Positions 43,065 through 52,441 of a stretch of DNA of 64,000 bases are shown here, in pieces (within the stretch, counting starts at the first letter, position 1; every line of letters starts with the position of its first letter). Source of the DNA: Halocynthiibacter namhaensis. GTDB taxonomy: Bacteria; Pseudomonadota; Alphaproteobacteria; Rhodobacterales; Rhodobacteraceae. A program made the translations under genes and the position numbers. The notes beneath the pieces were generated by a model. That model saw only the letters and a program-made list of their open reading frames with translations. It was not told where the DNA came from and did no database searches. The stretch spans positions 248,001 to 312,000 of the forward strand of contig NZ_JWIF01000056.1 of the NCBI RefSeq assembly GCF_000812685.1. Direction: 5' to 3'.

Positions 43065-43123
43065 GTAGGACTTTTATCCCGTCACATATTTTAATTATAA
43101 ATCAACTGATTGCGTGAATAAAA

Positions 43124-43139
43124 TGGTGCCCAGAAGAGG
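43124..43139. repeat. tRNA-side attachment-site repeat (att core)
   Basis: TGGTGCCCAGAAGAGG, the complement of the tRNA-Leu 3' end (acceptor strand, CCA and part of the T arm). The element lies on the 3' side, and the tRNA remains complete. Confidence 0.88.
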
Positions 43140-43210
43140 ACTCGAACCTCCACGTCCATACAGACACTAGCACCTGAAGCTAGCGCGTCTACCAATTCCG
43201 CCATCTGGGC
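43124..43210 (-). tRNA. tRNA-Leu (anticodon CAG)
   Basis: Minus strand, 87 bases with encoded CCA. Acceptor GCCCAGA pairs with TCTGGGC; the anticodon arm is CTAGC-TTCAGGT-GCTAG, giving anticodon CAG; a long class II variable arm (TGTCTGTATGGACG) and T arm GGAGGTTCGAGTCCTC follow. The long variable arm plus the anticodon assign leucine. Integration site of the mobile element. Confidence 0.96.
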
Positions 43211-43447
43211 ACGGGGTAGTGAGGCGGATTTATCCCTGCGCGTTGGAGCTGTCAATGCGAAAACACTGGAATTCGACGAATCCTGTGAAATGCTGGCGCA
43301 TCTTGATCCATGGGTCGGTAAGAATGTACGGATGATTGCGAAAATACCTCATATGGAAGGGGTTTTCCGGGTGAGATATCGGTTTGCGCCTTGTTTGCGG
43401 CGACAGAGGGCGTTATTCCAGATGCAGGAATTTCCCGGAGGATACCC

Positions 43448-44431
43448 ATGACCAAACTTGTCACCATCTTCGGCGGTGCCGGCTTTGTCGGACGCTATAT
43501 TGCACGGCGTATGGCCAAAGAAGGCTGGCGTGTGCGTGTTGCGGGCCGTCGTCCCAACGAATCTATGCATGTGAAACCATATGGCGCGCCTGGCCAGGTG
43601 GAACCTGTATTTTGCAACATTCGCGATGACGATTCTGTACGCGCTGTCATGCAAGGTGCGGATGCTGTTGTGAATTGCGTGGGCATCAGTGACGAACGCG
43701 GCAAGCAAAGCTTTGAAGCTGTGCAATCCGAAGGTGCTGCCCGTATTGCGCGTATCGCATCCGATATGGGTGTTGCTCGTTTGGTGCATCTCTCTGCGAT
43801 TGGCGCGGATCTGGAGAGCACCAGCAAGTACCTTGTGTCCAAAGCTGAAGGTGAGGCGGCGATCTTGGAGAGCTTCCATGACGCAACGATCCTACGCCCC
43901 TCTGTGATCTTTGGCACGGAAGACGGTTTCTTTAACAAGATCGCTGGCCTGTCACGCTTCACGCCTGTGATGCCTGTCTTTTCTGGCGATACACGTTTTC
44001 AGCCGGTCTATGTGGATGATGTGGCGAAGGCGGCTGTTGTCGCGATCATCGGTGGTGCTGCCCCTGGTGTTTATGAACTTGGTGGCAGTGACGTGCTGAC
44101 ATTCCGCGAGATCATGGAAAAAGCGCTGAAGGTTTCTTACCGTAAGCGTATTCTTGTTGGGTTGCCAATGTTTGTTGGACACGTCATGGCGGGTGCGTTG
44201 TCTTTGGTTGAGACTTTGTCATTGGGGGCGGTCCCGAATTTTCTTATGACTCGCGACCAGTTGCGCGCCATGGGTGACGACAATGTTGTAGGTGATGATG
44301 TGAAAACACTTGCCGACTTTGGTGTTGAACCGGTGCGCCTTGATACCGTTCTTCCAGAATATCTGTGGCGTTATCGTCCATCTGGTCAATACGATGATAT
44401 TCGCGATTCAGCGGCAAATCTGCGGGGCTAA
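43448..44431 (+). CDS. NDUFA9-like NAD(P)-binding epimerase/dehydratase-family protein
   Basis: 327 residues from ATG 43448 (MTKLVTIFGGAGFVGRYIAR), with GGAGGA upstream. The dinucleotide motif FGGAGFVGRYIARRM opens an atypical SDR fold; DAVVNCVGI and RLVHLSAIGADLESTSKYLVSKAEGE follow, with S/Y/K at the usual sites partly changed, as in NDUFA9-like proteins. In alphaproteobacteria relatives accompany complex I function or act in quinone-linked steps; the link is by similarity only. It converges on uppP with no gap. Confidence 0.88.
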   Translation: MTKLVTIFGGAGFVGRYIARRMAKEGWRVRVAGRRPNESMHVKPYGAPGQVEPVFCNIRDDDSVRAVMQGADAVVNCVGISDERGKQSFEAVQSEGAARIARIASDMGVARLVHLSAIGADLESTSKYLVSKAEGEAAILESFHDATILRPSVIFGTEDGFFNKIAGLSRFTPVMPVFSGDTRFQPVYVDDVAKAAVVAIIGGAAPGVYELGGSDVLTFREIMEKALKVSYRKRILVGLPMFVGHVMAGALSLVETLSLGAVPNFLMTRDQLRAMGDDNVVGDDVKTLADFGVEPVRLDTVLPEYLWRYRPSGQYDDIRDSAANLRG

Positions 44432-45241
44432 TTACGCCCCACCAAAGCCGATAAACAATAGTATCACGCCCAGCCCGATCCGATAGATCACATAGGGCGT
44501 GAAGCTGACACTGCGCAGCAGTCGCATCATCAGCGACAGCGCAAGCAATGCAGCAATGCATGAAAACACGGCTGCGATTGCCCCATCTTTTATGGCTTGA
44601 ATATTTGCTGTCGCAGCGACTTCGATACCCAATAAGCCGCCAGCTGCGATGATTGTCGGAATCGACATAAGCATTGAGATCCGTGCGGCATCTTCGCGGG
44701 AAAATCCAAGAATTCGGGCCCCTGTGATCGTTGCGCCGGAACGCGATGTGCCGGGAATTAAAGCAATGGCTTGCCATAGGCCCATGATGATCGCATCGCG
44801 CAGGTTCCAATCTTCTGATTTGCGTGTGACCTCGCCCTTTTGATCCGCGAAATACAACACAATGCCAAAGCCGATCATCGTGATGCCGATCACCTTCACG
44901 GATCGCATCATGTCGTCCAGGCCGGTTAGCTTTAGGATAAGTCCAAATATAATGGCGGGGATGGTGGCAATGATTAGTAACAGAGCGAGCTTCGCACCCG
45001 GGGTGTCGATCTTGCCACGCAACAAGCGCGGAAGTCCGTAGGCTGCTTGCAAAACATCGTTTCTGAAGAAGATAACCACCGCGACCAGCGTGCCAAGGTG
45101 TACTGCTACATCAATGGCTTGCCCTTGGTCGGGTGCCCCGGTCAGTAGGGGATATAGGATCAAATGACCGGATGATGAAACCGGTAGAAATTCAGTGAGG
45201 CCTTGGATGATCGCGATAAAGAAAAGATGGAACAGGGTCAT
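44432..45241 (-). CDS. uppP: Undecaprenyl-diphosphatase UppP (BacA)
   Basis: 269 residues, eight helices. The two catalytic motifs are present: QGLTEFLPVSSSGHLIL near the N terminus and ALIPGTSRSGATITGA in the second half. The enzyme recycles undecaprenyl diphosphate to the monophosphate carrier for cell wall synthesis and confers bacitracin tolerance. The stop is directly adjacent to the convergent gene's stop. Divergent from gltD. Confidence 0.97.
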   Translation of the reverse strand: MTLFHLFFIAIIQGLTEFLPVSSSGHLILYPLLTGAPDQGQAIDVAVHLGTLVAVVIFFRNDVLQAAYGLPRLLRGKIDTPGAKLALLLIIATIPAIIFGLILKLTGLDDMMRSVKVIGITMIGFGIVLYFADQKGEVTRKSEDWNLRDAIIMGLWQAIALIPGTSRSGATITGARILGFSREDAARISMLMSIPTIIAAGGLLGIEVAATANIQAIKDGAIAAVFSCIAALLALSLMMRLLRSVSFTPYVIYRIGLGVILLFIGFGGA

Positions 45242-45451
45242 GGCAATGCTTTTGTGATTCGTTTTTCACAACCTATCTTGCTGCATGTGAAAGGGAAGAG
45301 AGATCAAAGGTAAGCATTAATTACCTATTATGGTGGCTTGAGCTGCGTAAAGATTGAGTGGGTGTGAAAAAAATGCAATATAGGTCAGCTATGCTTACTT
45401 TCAATCTTCGATCGCAAGCGCTACAAGGGCGAACCACAGCGGAGAAGAGCC

Positions 45452-46885
45452 ATGGCAGAGAACCCTATGTTGAAGTTTGTAGATGTATCACGTGATATGC
45501 CTGAAAAGCGCGACGCAAACGCGCGTAACGAAGATTTCAACGAGATCTACGCCGAGTTCGCAAAGGCGAAAGCTGAGGAACAGGCAAGCCGATGCAGCCA
45601 ATGTGGTGTGCCCTATTGCCAAGATCATTGTCCGCTGCACAACAACATCCCCGATTGGCTGCGCCTGACGGCGATGGGGCGTTTGCGCGAGGCCTATGAG
45701 ATGTCTCAGGCGACGAATACATTCCCCGAAATTTGCGGCCGCATCTGCCCACAGGACCGCCTGTGCGAAGGCAGCTGTGTGATTGAGACATCCGGTCATG
45801 AGACCGTGACCATCGGCGCAATTGAGAAATACATCACGGACACCGCCTGGGAAAATGGCTGGGTGACGCCGGGCGTTCCGCGCCGTGAACGTGATCAATC
45901 CGTGGGCATTATTGGGGCGGGCCCTGGCGGCCTTGCGGCAGCCGATATGCTGCGCCGCGCGGGTCTTCAGGTGACTGTTTATGACCGTTATGATCGCGCC
46001 GGTGGTTTGCTGACCTATGGCATTCCGGGTTTTAAGCTTGAGAAAGACATCGTCATGCGCCGCAATGATCAACTGGCGCAAGCGGGTGTGGAATTTGTGC
46101 AGAATTGTAACGTGGGGGAAGACATTTCCTTTGATGCAATTCGGGGCAAACATGACGCGGTTGTTCTGGCAACCGGCGTATATAAATCACGTGATTTGCA
46201 AGGGCCAGACGCAGGTTCTGAAGGTGTCGTAAAGGCACTTGATTACTTGTCCGCCAGCAACCGCCAAAGCTTTGGTGATGTGGTTGAAGAATTTGAAGAC
46301 GGCACGCTGAACGCCAGCGGTAAAAAGGTGGTCGTGATCGGTGGCGGTGACACGGCGATGGACTGTGTGCGCACAGCGATCCGCCAAGGCGCAACCAGCG
46401 TGAAGTGTTTGTACCGTCGTGACCGTGCCAATATGCCCGGTTCTGTGCGTGAAACGACAAACGCTGAAGAAGAAGGTGTTGAATTTGTATGGCTCGCGGC
46501 CCCCAAAGGTTTTGCTGGTGACCCCGTCAATGGCGTGATGGTGCAAAAAATGCGCCTTGGTGCGCCTGACGCCTCAGGGCGTCAGAGACCCGAAGTGATC
46601 GAAGGCGCGGATTATGTTGAGGACGCTGATTTGGTGATTACGGCCCTTGGCTTTGAGCCTGAAGATCTGCCAATGCTTTGGAATACGCCTGAACTGGAAG
46701 TGACGCGTTGGGGCACTGTTTTGACCGATAGCGCAACACATCAAACCCGCCTGCCTGGTGTGTGGGCGGTGGGCGATATTGCACGCGGCGCAAGTCTGGT
46801 GGTCTGGGCGATCAAGGATGGTCGTGATGCCGCCGCTGATATTTTAGAAAACCTTAACGCGGGTGCGATGGTCGCGGCAGAGTGA
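45452..46885 (+). CDS. gltD: Glutamate synthase small subunit
   Basis: 477 residues, the standard GltD length. The N-terminal cysteine cluster is ASRCSQCGVPYCQDHCPLHN and NTFPEICGRICPQDRLCEGSC (two [4Fe-4S] sites with GltB). Two Rossmann motifs: GIIGAGPGGLAAADMLRRAG for FAD and VVVIGGGDTAMDCVRTAIRQG for NADPH. GltD supplies electrons to GltB for glutamate formation from glutamine and 2-oxoglutarate. Ribosome site GGAGAAGAG. One unrelated gene separates it from gltB. Confidence 0.97.
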   Translation: MAENPMLKFVDVSRDMPEKRDANARNEDFNEIYAEFAKAKAEEQASRCSQCGVPYCQDHCPLHNNIPDWLRLTAMGRLREAYEMSQATNTFPEICGRICPQDRLCEGSCVIETSGHETVTIGAIEKYITDTAWENGWVTPGVPRRERDQSVGIIGAGPGGLAAADMLRRAGLQVTVYDRYDRAGGLLTYGIPGFKLEKDIVMRRNDQLAQAGVEFVQNCNVGEDISFDAIRGKHDAVVLATGVYKSRDLQGPDAGSEGVVKALDYLSASNRQSFGDVVEEFEDGTLNASGKKVVVIGGGDTAMDCVRTAIRQGATSVKCLYRRDRANMPGSVRETTNAEEEGVEFVWLAAPKGFAGDPVNGVMVQKMRLGAPDASGRQRPEVIEGADYVEDADLVITALGFEPEDLPMLWNTPELEVTRWGTVLTDSATHQTRLPGVWAVGDIARGASLVVWAIKDGRDAAADILENLNAGAMVAAE

Positions 46886-46971
46886 TCTGCTTGGCAACCA
46901 CATGGGGTGACGCTCCCAAAGGGTTAACAGGTCAGCCTTGCTGACGATGACAGTAAATAGGACGTAAATCG

Positions 46972-47724
46972 ATGTCAGAACAAACATGCATAAATAAGGG
47001 CAACGCATTGCGTTTCTTTGCGCACCTATTTTCGGTGGCGCTTGTGACAGGCATGTGTAGTTCGGCTGCGGCTGGCACGGTTACACCACCAGAGGGATGC
47101 GAAGCTTTTTTGACAGTGCAATCCACGAGTTGTGAAGTCGAACACTACTGGAAATGTGATTCTGATCCGGATGGCGTAAAATGGCGCTATGTTTTGGGGC
47201 AAGACGGCCCAACATATGTATCCCAAGTGGATGATGAATACCGCTGGCTGTTTTCGGAAAACCTGATCAATGGCCGCCAAGAATTCATGGGGAAGCGGGA
47301 AAAAGATCGTCAATCCATGGGGGATCTTCTGACCAGCGGCGTCGACAGCTATGACTTTGTTCAATTGCTGAGCTATCCGGGCCGGGGTGTGGTTGAGCAA
47401 CATATCACAGGTTTCGATCGCCTAAATGGTGACAACATAGTGGTCGATGGCCAGGCTTTGCTGGGCAGTGACTATGAGTTGCGAGAAGTAAGCGGCGAAG
47501 ATGCGTTTGAAATGCGCGGACAGGAATATGTTCTGGAAGAGTTCAACTTGTTTTTGGGTGGAATTGGTGAGTTTCGGAACAATGAGGGCATTTGGGAAAG
47601 TTACAATCAATCCCCAATCACTTTCGCGCGCCCCGGTGGCGCAGGTTTTCTGACCGACACGCCGCTGTTTGGCTGCGGTGAAATCCTGTCAGCGCTTGAT
47701 GCGCCGGTAACGCCTGCGGGCTGA
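46972..47724 (+). CDS. Secreted protein of unknown function between gltD and gltB
   Basis: 250 residues. The N-terminal signal (about 10-35, ALRFFAHLFSVALVTGMCSSAAAG) is cut near AAA-GTVTPP. The mature protein has cysteines in EGCEAFL, TSCEVEHYWKC and LFGCGEIL, suggesting two disulfides, and is acidic. No known domain. Position between gltD and gltB, all on the plus strand, implies coexpression with glutamate synthase. A role in the periplasm unrelated to the synthase is likely; I cannot assign it. Confidence 0.8.
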   Translation: MSEQTCINKGNALRFFAHLFSVALVTGMCSSAAAGTVTPPEGCEAFLTVQSTSCEVEHYWKCDSDPDGVKWRYVLGQDGPTYVSQVDDEYRWLFSENLINGRQEFMGKREKDRQSMGDLLTSGVDSYDFVQLLSYPGRGVVEQHITGFDRLNGDNIVVDGQALLGSDYELREVSGEDAFEMRGQEYVLEEFNLFLGGIGEFRNNEGIWESYNQSPITFARPGGAGFLTDTPLFGCGEILSALDAPVTPAG

Positions 47725-47785
47725 AGATTATAGACGAATATGAACACCTAAGACCCCATGTGGGCACCCTGAGAAGGACATCCAA

Positions 47786-50700
47786 ATGACTGATACAACA
47801 ATGACATACGACGATAACTGGGTGCGCGCGGAAGAAGCGAAGCGGCAGTGGATGGCTGAAAATGGCCTCTATCGTGAAGAAGAAGAACATTCCTCTTGTG
47901 GGGTGGGTTTCGTGGCCTCGATCGATGGCGAGCCTTCGCGCGGAGTTGTTGATGCGGGCATTAACGCGCTGAAGGCGATCTGGCACCGGGGTGCTGTGGA
48001 TGCAGATGGGAAAACCGGCGATGGCGCAGGAATTCATGTGCAAATTCCGGTGATGTTTTTCTACGATCAGATCCGTCGCACGGGGCATGAACCGCGTATG
48101 GATGAACTGGTCGCGGTGGGTCAGGTGTTCTTGCCACGCACGGATTTTGGCGCGCAGGAAACTTGTCGGACGATCGTTGAAACCGAAGTTCTGGCGATGG
48201 GGTATTACATTTACGGTTGGCGCCATGTGCCGGTTGATGTGACCTGTTTGGGTGAAAAAGCCAACGCGACGCGCCCTGAGATCGAACAGATCTTGATCTC
48301 AAATTCCAAGGGTGTGGATGAAGACACGTTTGAGCGCGAATTATATATCATTCGTCGCCGTATTGAAAAAGCCGCGCAAAGGGCGAATGTGGGCGAATTG
48401 TATTTAGCGTCGCTTTCCTGTCGGTCCATCATCTACAAAGGCATGATGTTGGCGGAACAGGTGGCGGAGTTTTACCCGGATCTGATGGACGAACGGTTCA
48501 AGTCGAATTTTGCGATTTACCACCAGCGTTATTCCACAAACACCTTCCCGCAGTGGTGGTTGGCACAGCCGTTTCGCATGCTTGCGCATAATGGCGAGAT
48601 CAACACGCTGAAGGGCAATTTGAATTGGATGAAAAGTCACGAGACCCGGATGGCGTCGGCTTTCTTTGGGGATCGTGCTGGGGATATCAAACCGATTGTG
48701 TCTGGCGGGGCGTCGGATTCCGCTGCGTTAGACGCTGTTTTCGAACTTTTGGTGCGCGCCGGGCGCTCGGCACCTATGGCGAAAACCATGTTGGTGCCTG
48801 AGGCCTGGTCGAAAAGCTCAACCCAATTGCCGCAACCGTGGCTTGATATGTATTCCTACTGCAATTCCGTGATGGAACCTTGGGATGGCCCGGCGGCTTT
48901 GGCGATGACAGACGGGCGTTGGGTCTGTGCTGGGGTGGACCGATCTGGCCTGCGACCGATGCGTTATGTCGTGACCGGTGACGGTCTATTGATCGCGGGT
49001 TCTGAAGCCGGAATGGTACCGATTGATGAGGCGACTGTCGTTGAAAAAGGCGCACTTGGCCCAGGGCAGATGATTGCTGTGGATCTGAAAGATGGGCGGC
49101 TTTTCCACGACACTGAGCTGAAAGATACTCTTGCTGGATCACGACCTTTTGGTGAATGGGTTGGCAAGATCAATGAAATCGACAGCGTGCTTGCTGCGAC
49201 TGAAGAAAAAGCTGTTTTCAGCGGTGATGATCTGCGGGAACGCCAGATCGCTGCGGGCTTTAGCTTGGAAGAGCTGGAACAAATTCTGGCCCCAATGGCG
49301 GAAGACGGAAAAGAAGCCTTGGCATCGATGGGCGACGACACGCCAAGCGCGGTTTTGTCGAATCAATACCGCCCGCTAAGCCACTTCTTCCGGCAGTCGT
49401 TTTCACAGGTGACCAACCCGCCAATCGACAGCTTGCGCGAATTCCGTGTGATGTCGTTGAAAACACGCTTCGGCAACCTGAAAAACGTGTTGGATGAAGA
49501 CAGCTCGCAAACCGAGATCCTGGTGCTGGAAAGTCCATTTGTTGGCAATGCGCAGTTTGAAAAACTGGTTGCAGAATTCAACGCCCCCATGGCCGAGATC
49601 GACTGTACTTTTCCAACCGACGGCACCCTGGCCGACGCCCTAGCGCGGGTGCGTAAAGAGGCGGAAGAAGCGGTGCGTTCTGGTGCAGGGCATATCGTTT
49701 TGACGGATATGGCGCTGGGTGAAAACCGCGTGGGCATGCCAATGATCTTGGCGACTTCTGCGGTGCATTCATGGTTAACACGCAAGGGCCTGCGGACGTT
49801 CACATCGCTGAATGTGCGCTCTGCGGAATGCCTTGATGCGCATTATTTTGCCGTGCTGATCGGCTGTGGTGCGACGGTTGTGAACGCTTACTTGGCGGAA
49901 GACAGCTTGGCGGATCGGGTCGATCGTGGTTTGTTGGATTGCTCCCTGACGGAAGCTGTTTCGCGGTATCGTAATGCGATTGACCAAGGGCTTCTGAAGA
50001 TCATGGCGAAGATGGGGATTTCTGTGATTTCCAGCTATCGTGGTGGTCTGAACTTCGAGGCGGTCGGCCTGTCACGTGCGATGGTTGCGGAATATTTCCC
50101 TGGCATGACCAGCCGGATTTCAGGCATCGGGATCACTGGAATTCAGCGCAAGCTGGAACAGGTGCATGCGCGCGCTTTCTTTAGTGGTTCCAACGTGTTG
50201 CCTGTGGGTGGTTTCTATAAATCACGCAAATCAGGCGAGACCCACGCCTGGGAAGCGCAGTCAATGCATCTGCTGCAAACTGCCTGTAATGACGCAAGCT
50301 TTGAGCTGTGGAAAAAATATTCGGCCAAGATACGCAGCCTGCCTCCGATTCATTTGCGTGACCTATTGGATGTGAAGCCAATGGCGGCACCTGTGCCGAT
50401 CGAAGAGGTGGAAAGCATCACCTCAATTCGCCAGCGTTTCGTGACGCCGGGCATGTCTTTGGGGGCGCTTTCACCCGAGGCACATAAGACGCTGAACGTC
50501 GCGATGAACCGGATTGGGGCGAAATCTGACAGTGGCGAAGGTGGCGAAGATCCGGCGCATTTCGTGCCCGAGGCCAATGGTGATAACCCTTCTGCAAAGA
50601 TTAAGCAGGTGGCGTCCGGGCGCTTTGGCGTGACGGCGGAATATCTAAACCAATGTGAAGAACTTGAGATCAAAGTGGCCCAAGGCGCGAAGCCCGGCGA

Positions 50701-52315
50701 AGGTGGTCAGCTGCCTGGTATGAAGGTGACAGATCTGATCGCGCGCCTACGTCATGCGACCAAAGGTGTGACATTGATTTCCCCACCGCCACATCACGAT
50801 ATTTACAGTATTGAGGACCTCGCTCAGCTAATTTACGATCTGAAACAGATCAATCCGCGCTGTAAGGTGACGGTGAAATTGGTGGCGTCTTCTGGCGTTG
50901 GCACGATTGCTGCGGGTGTGGCGAAAGCCAAGGCGGATATTATCCTGATTTCCGGCCATAACGGCGGCACGGGTGCAAGCCCTGCGACCTCGATCAAATA
51001 CGCGGGTTTGCCGTGGGAAATGGGCCTGACAGAGGCGCATCAGGTTCTGGCGATGAACAACCTGCGTGAACGCGTGACTTTGCGCACCGATGGTGGTTTG
51101 CGCACGGGGCGTGATATTGTCATGGCGGCGATGATGGGGGCTGAAGAATACGGTATTGGCACCGCGGCCCTGATCTCGATGGGGTGCATTATGGTGCGCC
51201 AGTGTCAGTCAAACACCTGCCCAGTTGGGGTTTGTACGCAGTCCGATGAGTTGCGCAAAAAGTTTACGGGGAATGCCGATAAGGTCGTGAATTTGATCAC
51301 GTTTTATGCGCAGGAAGTGCGTGAAATCTTGGCAAGCCTTGGGGCGCGGTCAATGGATGATATCATCGGGCGTGCGGATCTGTTGACGCAGGTTTCGCGC
51401 GGGTCTGCGCATCTGGATGAGTTGGACTTGAACCCGCTTTTGATCACCGTCGATGGGGCTGCTGATATCATCTACAACCGTGACAAAGAACGCAATTTCG
51501 TGCCGGACACGCTTGATGCGGAAATCGTGCGCGATGCGGCGAGGTTCCTGAATGACGGTGAAAAGATGCAGCTGCATTACGCGGTTCAGAACACGCATCG
51601 CACGGTTGGTACGCGTACGTCGTCCCATATTGTGAAGAACTTTGGGATGCGCAATTCGCTTCAGCAAGATCACCTGACGGTGAAATTGACGGGCTCTGCG
51701 GGCCAGGCATTGGGGGCGTTTGCGGCCCCTGGGTTGAAACTGGAAGTGTCCGGTGATGCGAATGATTACGTTGGCAAGGGCTTGTCTGGTGGCATGATCG
51801 TTGTGCGTCCACCGATGAACAGCCCACTAAAGGCGTCGGACAACACGATTATCGGCAACACGGTGCTTTATGGTGCGACCGCTGGTATGCTTTTGGCGGC
51901 GGGTCGTGCGGGGGAACGGTTTGCTGTGCGCAACTCCGGTGCGAGCGTGGTTGTTGAGGGCTGCGGGTCAAACGGTTGTGAGTATATGACCGGTGGTGTC
52001 GCGGTGATCCTTGGGTCCATTGGTGCGAACTTTGGCGCGGGGATGACCGGTGGGATGGCGTATCTATATGATCCTGAAGGAAAAGTGGATGCACTGATGA
52101 ACCATGAAACCCTTGTGATGAACCCAGTGGCGAACGCCCATTGGGAAGACCAGCTGAAAGGCTTGATTGAATGTCATTATGACGAGACAGGCAGTCAAAA
52201 AGCCGGTGAGATCCTGCAACATTGGGACCTGGAACGCGGCAATTTCGTGCAGATCTGCCCGAAAGAGATGCTCGCCCATCTGCCCGCGCCCTTAGAGGCG
52301 ATAGCAGCGGAATAA
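47786..52315 (+). CDS. gltB: Glutamate synthase large subunit
   Basis: 1509 residues, the usual alpha-subunit length. The class II amidotransferase begins at Cys38 (SSCGVGFVAS) after a propeptide. The central domain and FMN-binding synthase domain follow (SGEGGEDPAHFV about 915, KPGEGGQLPG, ISGHNGGTGASP about 1053); the [3Fe-4S] cysteines are in MGCIMVRQCQSNTCPVGVCT (about 1131-1150). The C-terminal GXGXG beta-helix domain (GKGLSGGMIVV; NGCEYMTGGVAVILG) is complete. Ribosome site AGAAGGAC. A strong terminator follows. Confidence 0.98.
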   Translation: MTDTTMTYDDNWVRAEEAKRQWMAENGLYREEEEHSSCGVGFVASIDGEPSRGVVDAGINALKAIWHRGAVDADGKTGDGAGIHVQIPVMFFYDQIRRTGHEPRMDELVAVGQVFLPRTDFGAQETCRTIVETEVLAMGYYIYGWRHVPVDVTCLGEKANATRPEIEQILISNSKGVDEDTFERELYIIRRRIEKAAQRANVGELYLASLSCRSIIYKGMMLAEQVAEFYPDLMDERFKSNFAIYHQRYSTNTFPQWWLAQPFRMLAHNGEINTLKGNLNWMKSHETRMASAFFGDRAGDIKPIVSGGASDSAALDAVFELLVRAGRSAPMAKTMLVPEAWSKSSTQLPQPWLDMYSYCNSVMEPWDGPAALAMTDGRWVCAGVDRSGLRPMRYVVTGDGLLIAGSEAGMVPIDEATVVEKGALGPGQMIAVDLKDGRLFHDTELKDTLAGSRPFGEWVGKINEIDSVLAATEEKAVFSGDDLRERQIAAGFSLEELEQILAPMAEDGKEALASMGDDTPSAVLSNQYRPLSHFFRQSFSQVTNPPIDSLREFRVMSLKTRFGNLKNVLDEDSSQTEILVLESPFVGNAQFEKLVAEFNAPMAEIDCTFPTDGTLADALARVRKEAEEAVRSGAGHIVLTDMALGENRVGMPMILATSAVHSWLTRKGLRTFTSLNVRSAECLDAHYFAVLIGCGATVVNAYLAEDSLADRVDRGLLDCSLTEAVSRYRNAIDQGLLKIMAKMGISVISSYRGGLNFEAVGLSRAMVAEYFPGMTSRISGIGITGIQRKLEQVHARAFFSGSNVLPVGGFYKSRKSGETHAWEAQSMHLLQTACNDASFELWKKYSAKIRSLPPIHLRDLLDVKPMAAPVPIEEVESITSIRQRFVTPGMSLGALSPEAHKTLNVAMNRIGAKSDSGEGGEDPAHFVPEANGDNPSAKIKQVASGRFGVTAEYLNQCEELEIKVAQGAKPGEGGQLPGMKVTDLIARLRHATKGVTLISPPPHHDIYSIEDLAQLIYDLKQINPRCKVTVKLVASSGVGTIAAGVAKAKADIILISGHNGGTGASPATSIKYAGLPWEMGLTEAHQVLAMNNLRERVTLRTDGGLRTGRDIVMAAMMGAEEYGIGTAALISMGCIMVRQCQSNTCPVGVCTQSDELRKKFTGNADKVVNLITFYAQEVREILASLGARSMDDIIGRADLLTQVSRGSAHLDELDLNPLLITVDGAADIIYNRDKERNFVPDTLDAEIVRDAARFLNDGEKMQLHYAVQNTHRTVGTRTSSHIVKNFGMRNSLQQDHLTVKLTGSAGQALGAFAAPGLKLEVSGDANDYVGKGLSGGMIVVRPPMNSPLKASDNTIIGNTVLYGATAGMLLAAGRAGERFAVRNSGASVVVEGCGSNGCEYMTGGVAVILGSIGANFGAGMTGGMAYLYDPEGKVDALMNHETLVMNPVANAHWEDQLKGLIECHYDETGSQKAGEILQHWDLERGNFVQICPKEMLAHLPAPLEAIAAE

Positions 52316-52321
52316 TGCCAG

Positions 52322-52353
52322 CGCTCACTCTGAATGATCAGGGTGGGCGTTTT
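52322..52353 (+). terminator. Rho-independent terminator of gltB
   Basis: 12-bp stem CGCTCACTCTGA/TCAGGGTGGGCG with two G-U pairs and a four-base loop, then TTTT. It starts six bases after the gltB stop. Confidence 0.88.
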
Positions 52354-52441
52354 GATTTGGGGTATGTGATTTTTGGGATTGGATGTAGATCCTGACCTGC
52401 ATAGATAGATCGTCAAGCATATCGCGTTGAAAGGTTAATCC

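Larger units (their letters stand above)
42607..43123. other. Noncoding right end of the element
   Basis: 517 bases. Contents: the lipoprotein promoter region; a weak 55-codon ORF at 42773-42940 (MKTQRKQAAATAQHKELMVQ...) without a ribosome site; a direct repeat GTCGCCGATGGTCGCCG around 42960-42975; a strong hairpin at 42986-43013; and the 22-bp motif at 43043-43064. The density of structures suggests recombination, packaging or regulatory sites. Confidence 0.5.
36863..43139. mobile_element. Compact integrated element at tRNA-Leu(CAG), satellite-like
   Basis: About 6.3 kb bounded by the 16-bp direct repeat TGGTGCCCAGAAGAGG (36863-36878 and 43124-43139); the right copy is the 3' end of tRNA-Leu with its CCA. 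Contents: tyrosine integrase, coupled unknown gene, AlpA-like regulator, small ORF, primase, DUF3987 P-loop protein, small ORF with mirrored repeats, and an opposite-strand lipoprotein. A 22-bp motif is duplicated near both ends. No capsid, terminase, portal, tail, relaxase or conjugation genes. The set integrates, may excise and replicate, and would depend on something else for transfer. The integrase is at the end away from the tRNA gene. Confidence 0.88.

Noticed and set aside
45488-46153. 221-codon minus-strand frame across gltD
   Set aside because: Shadow of gltD; rich in His/Arg from reverse reading of the coding frame.
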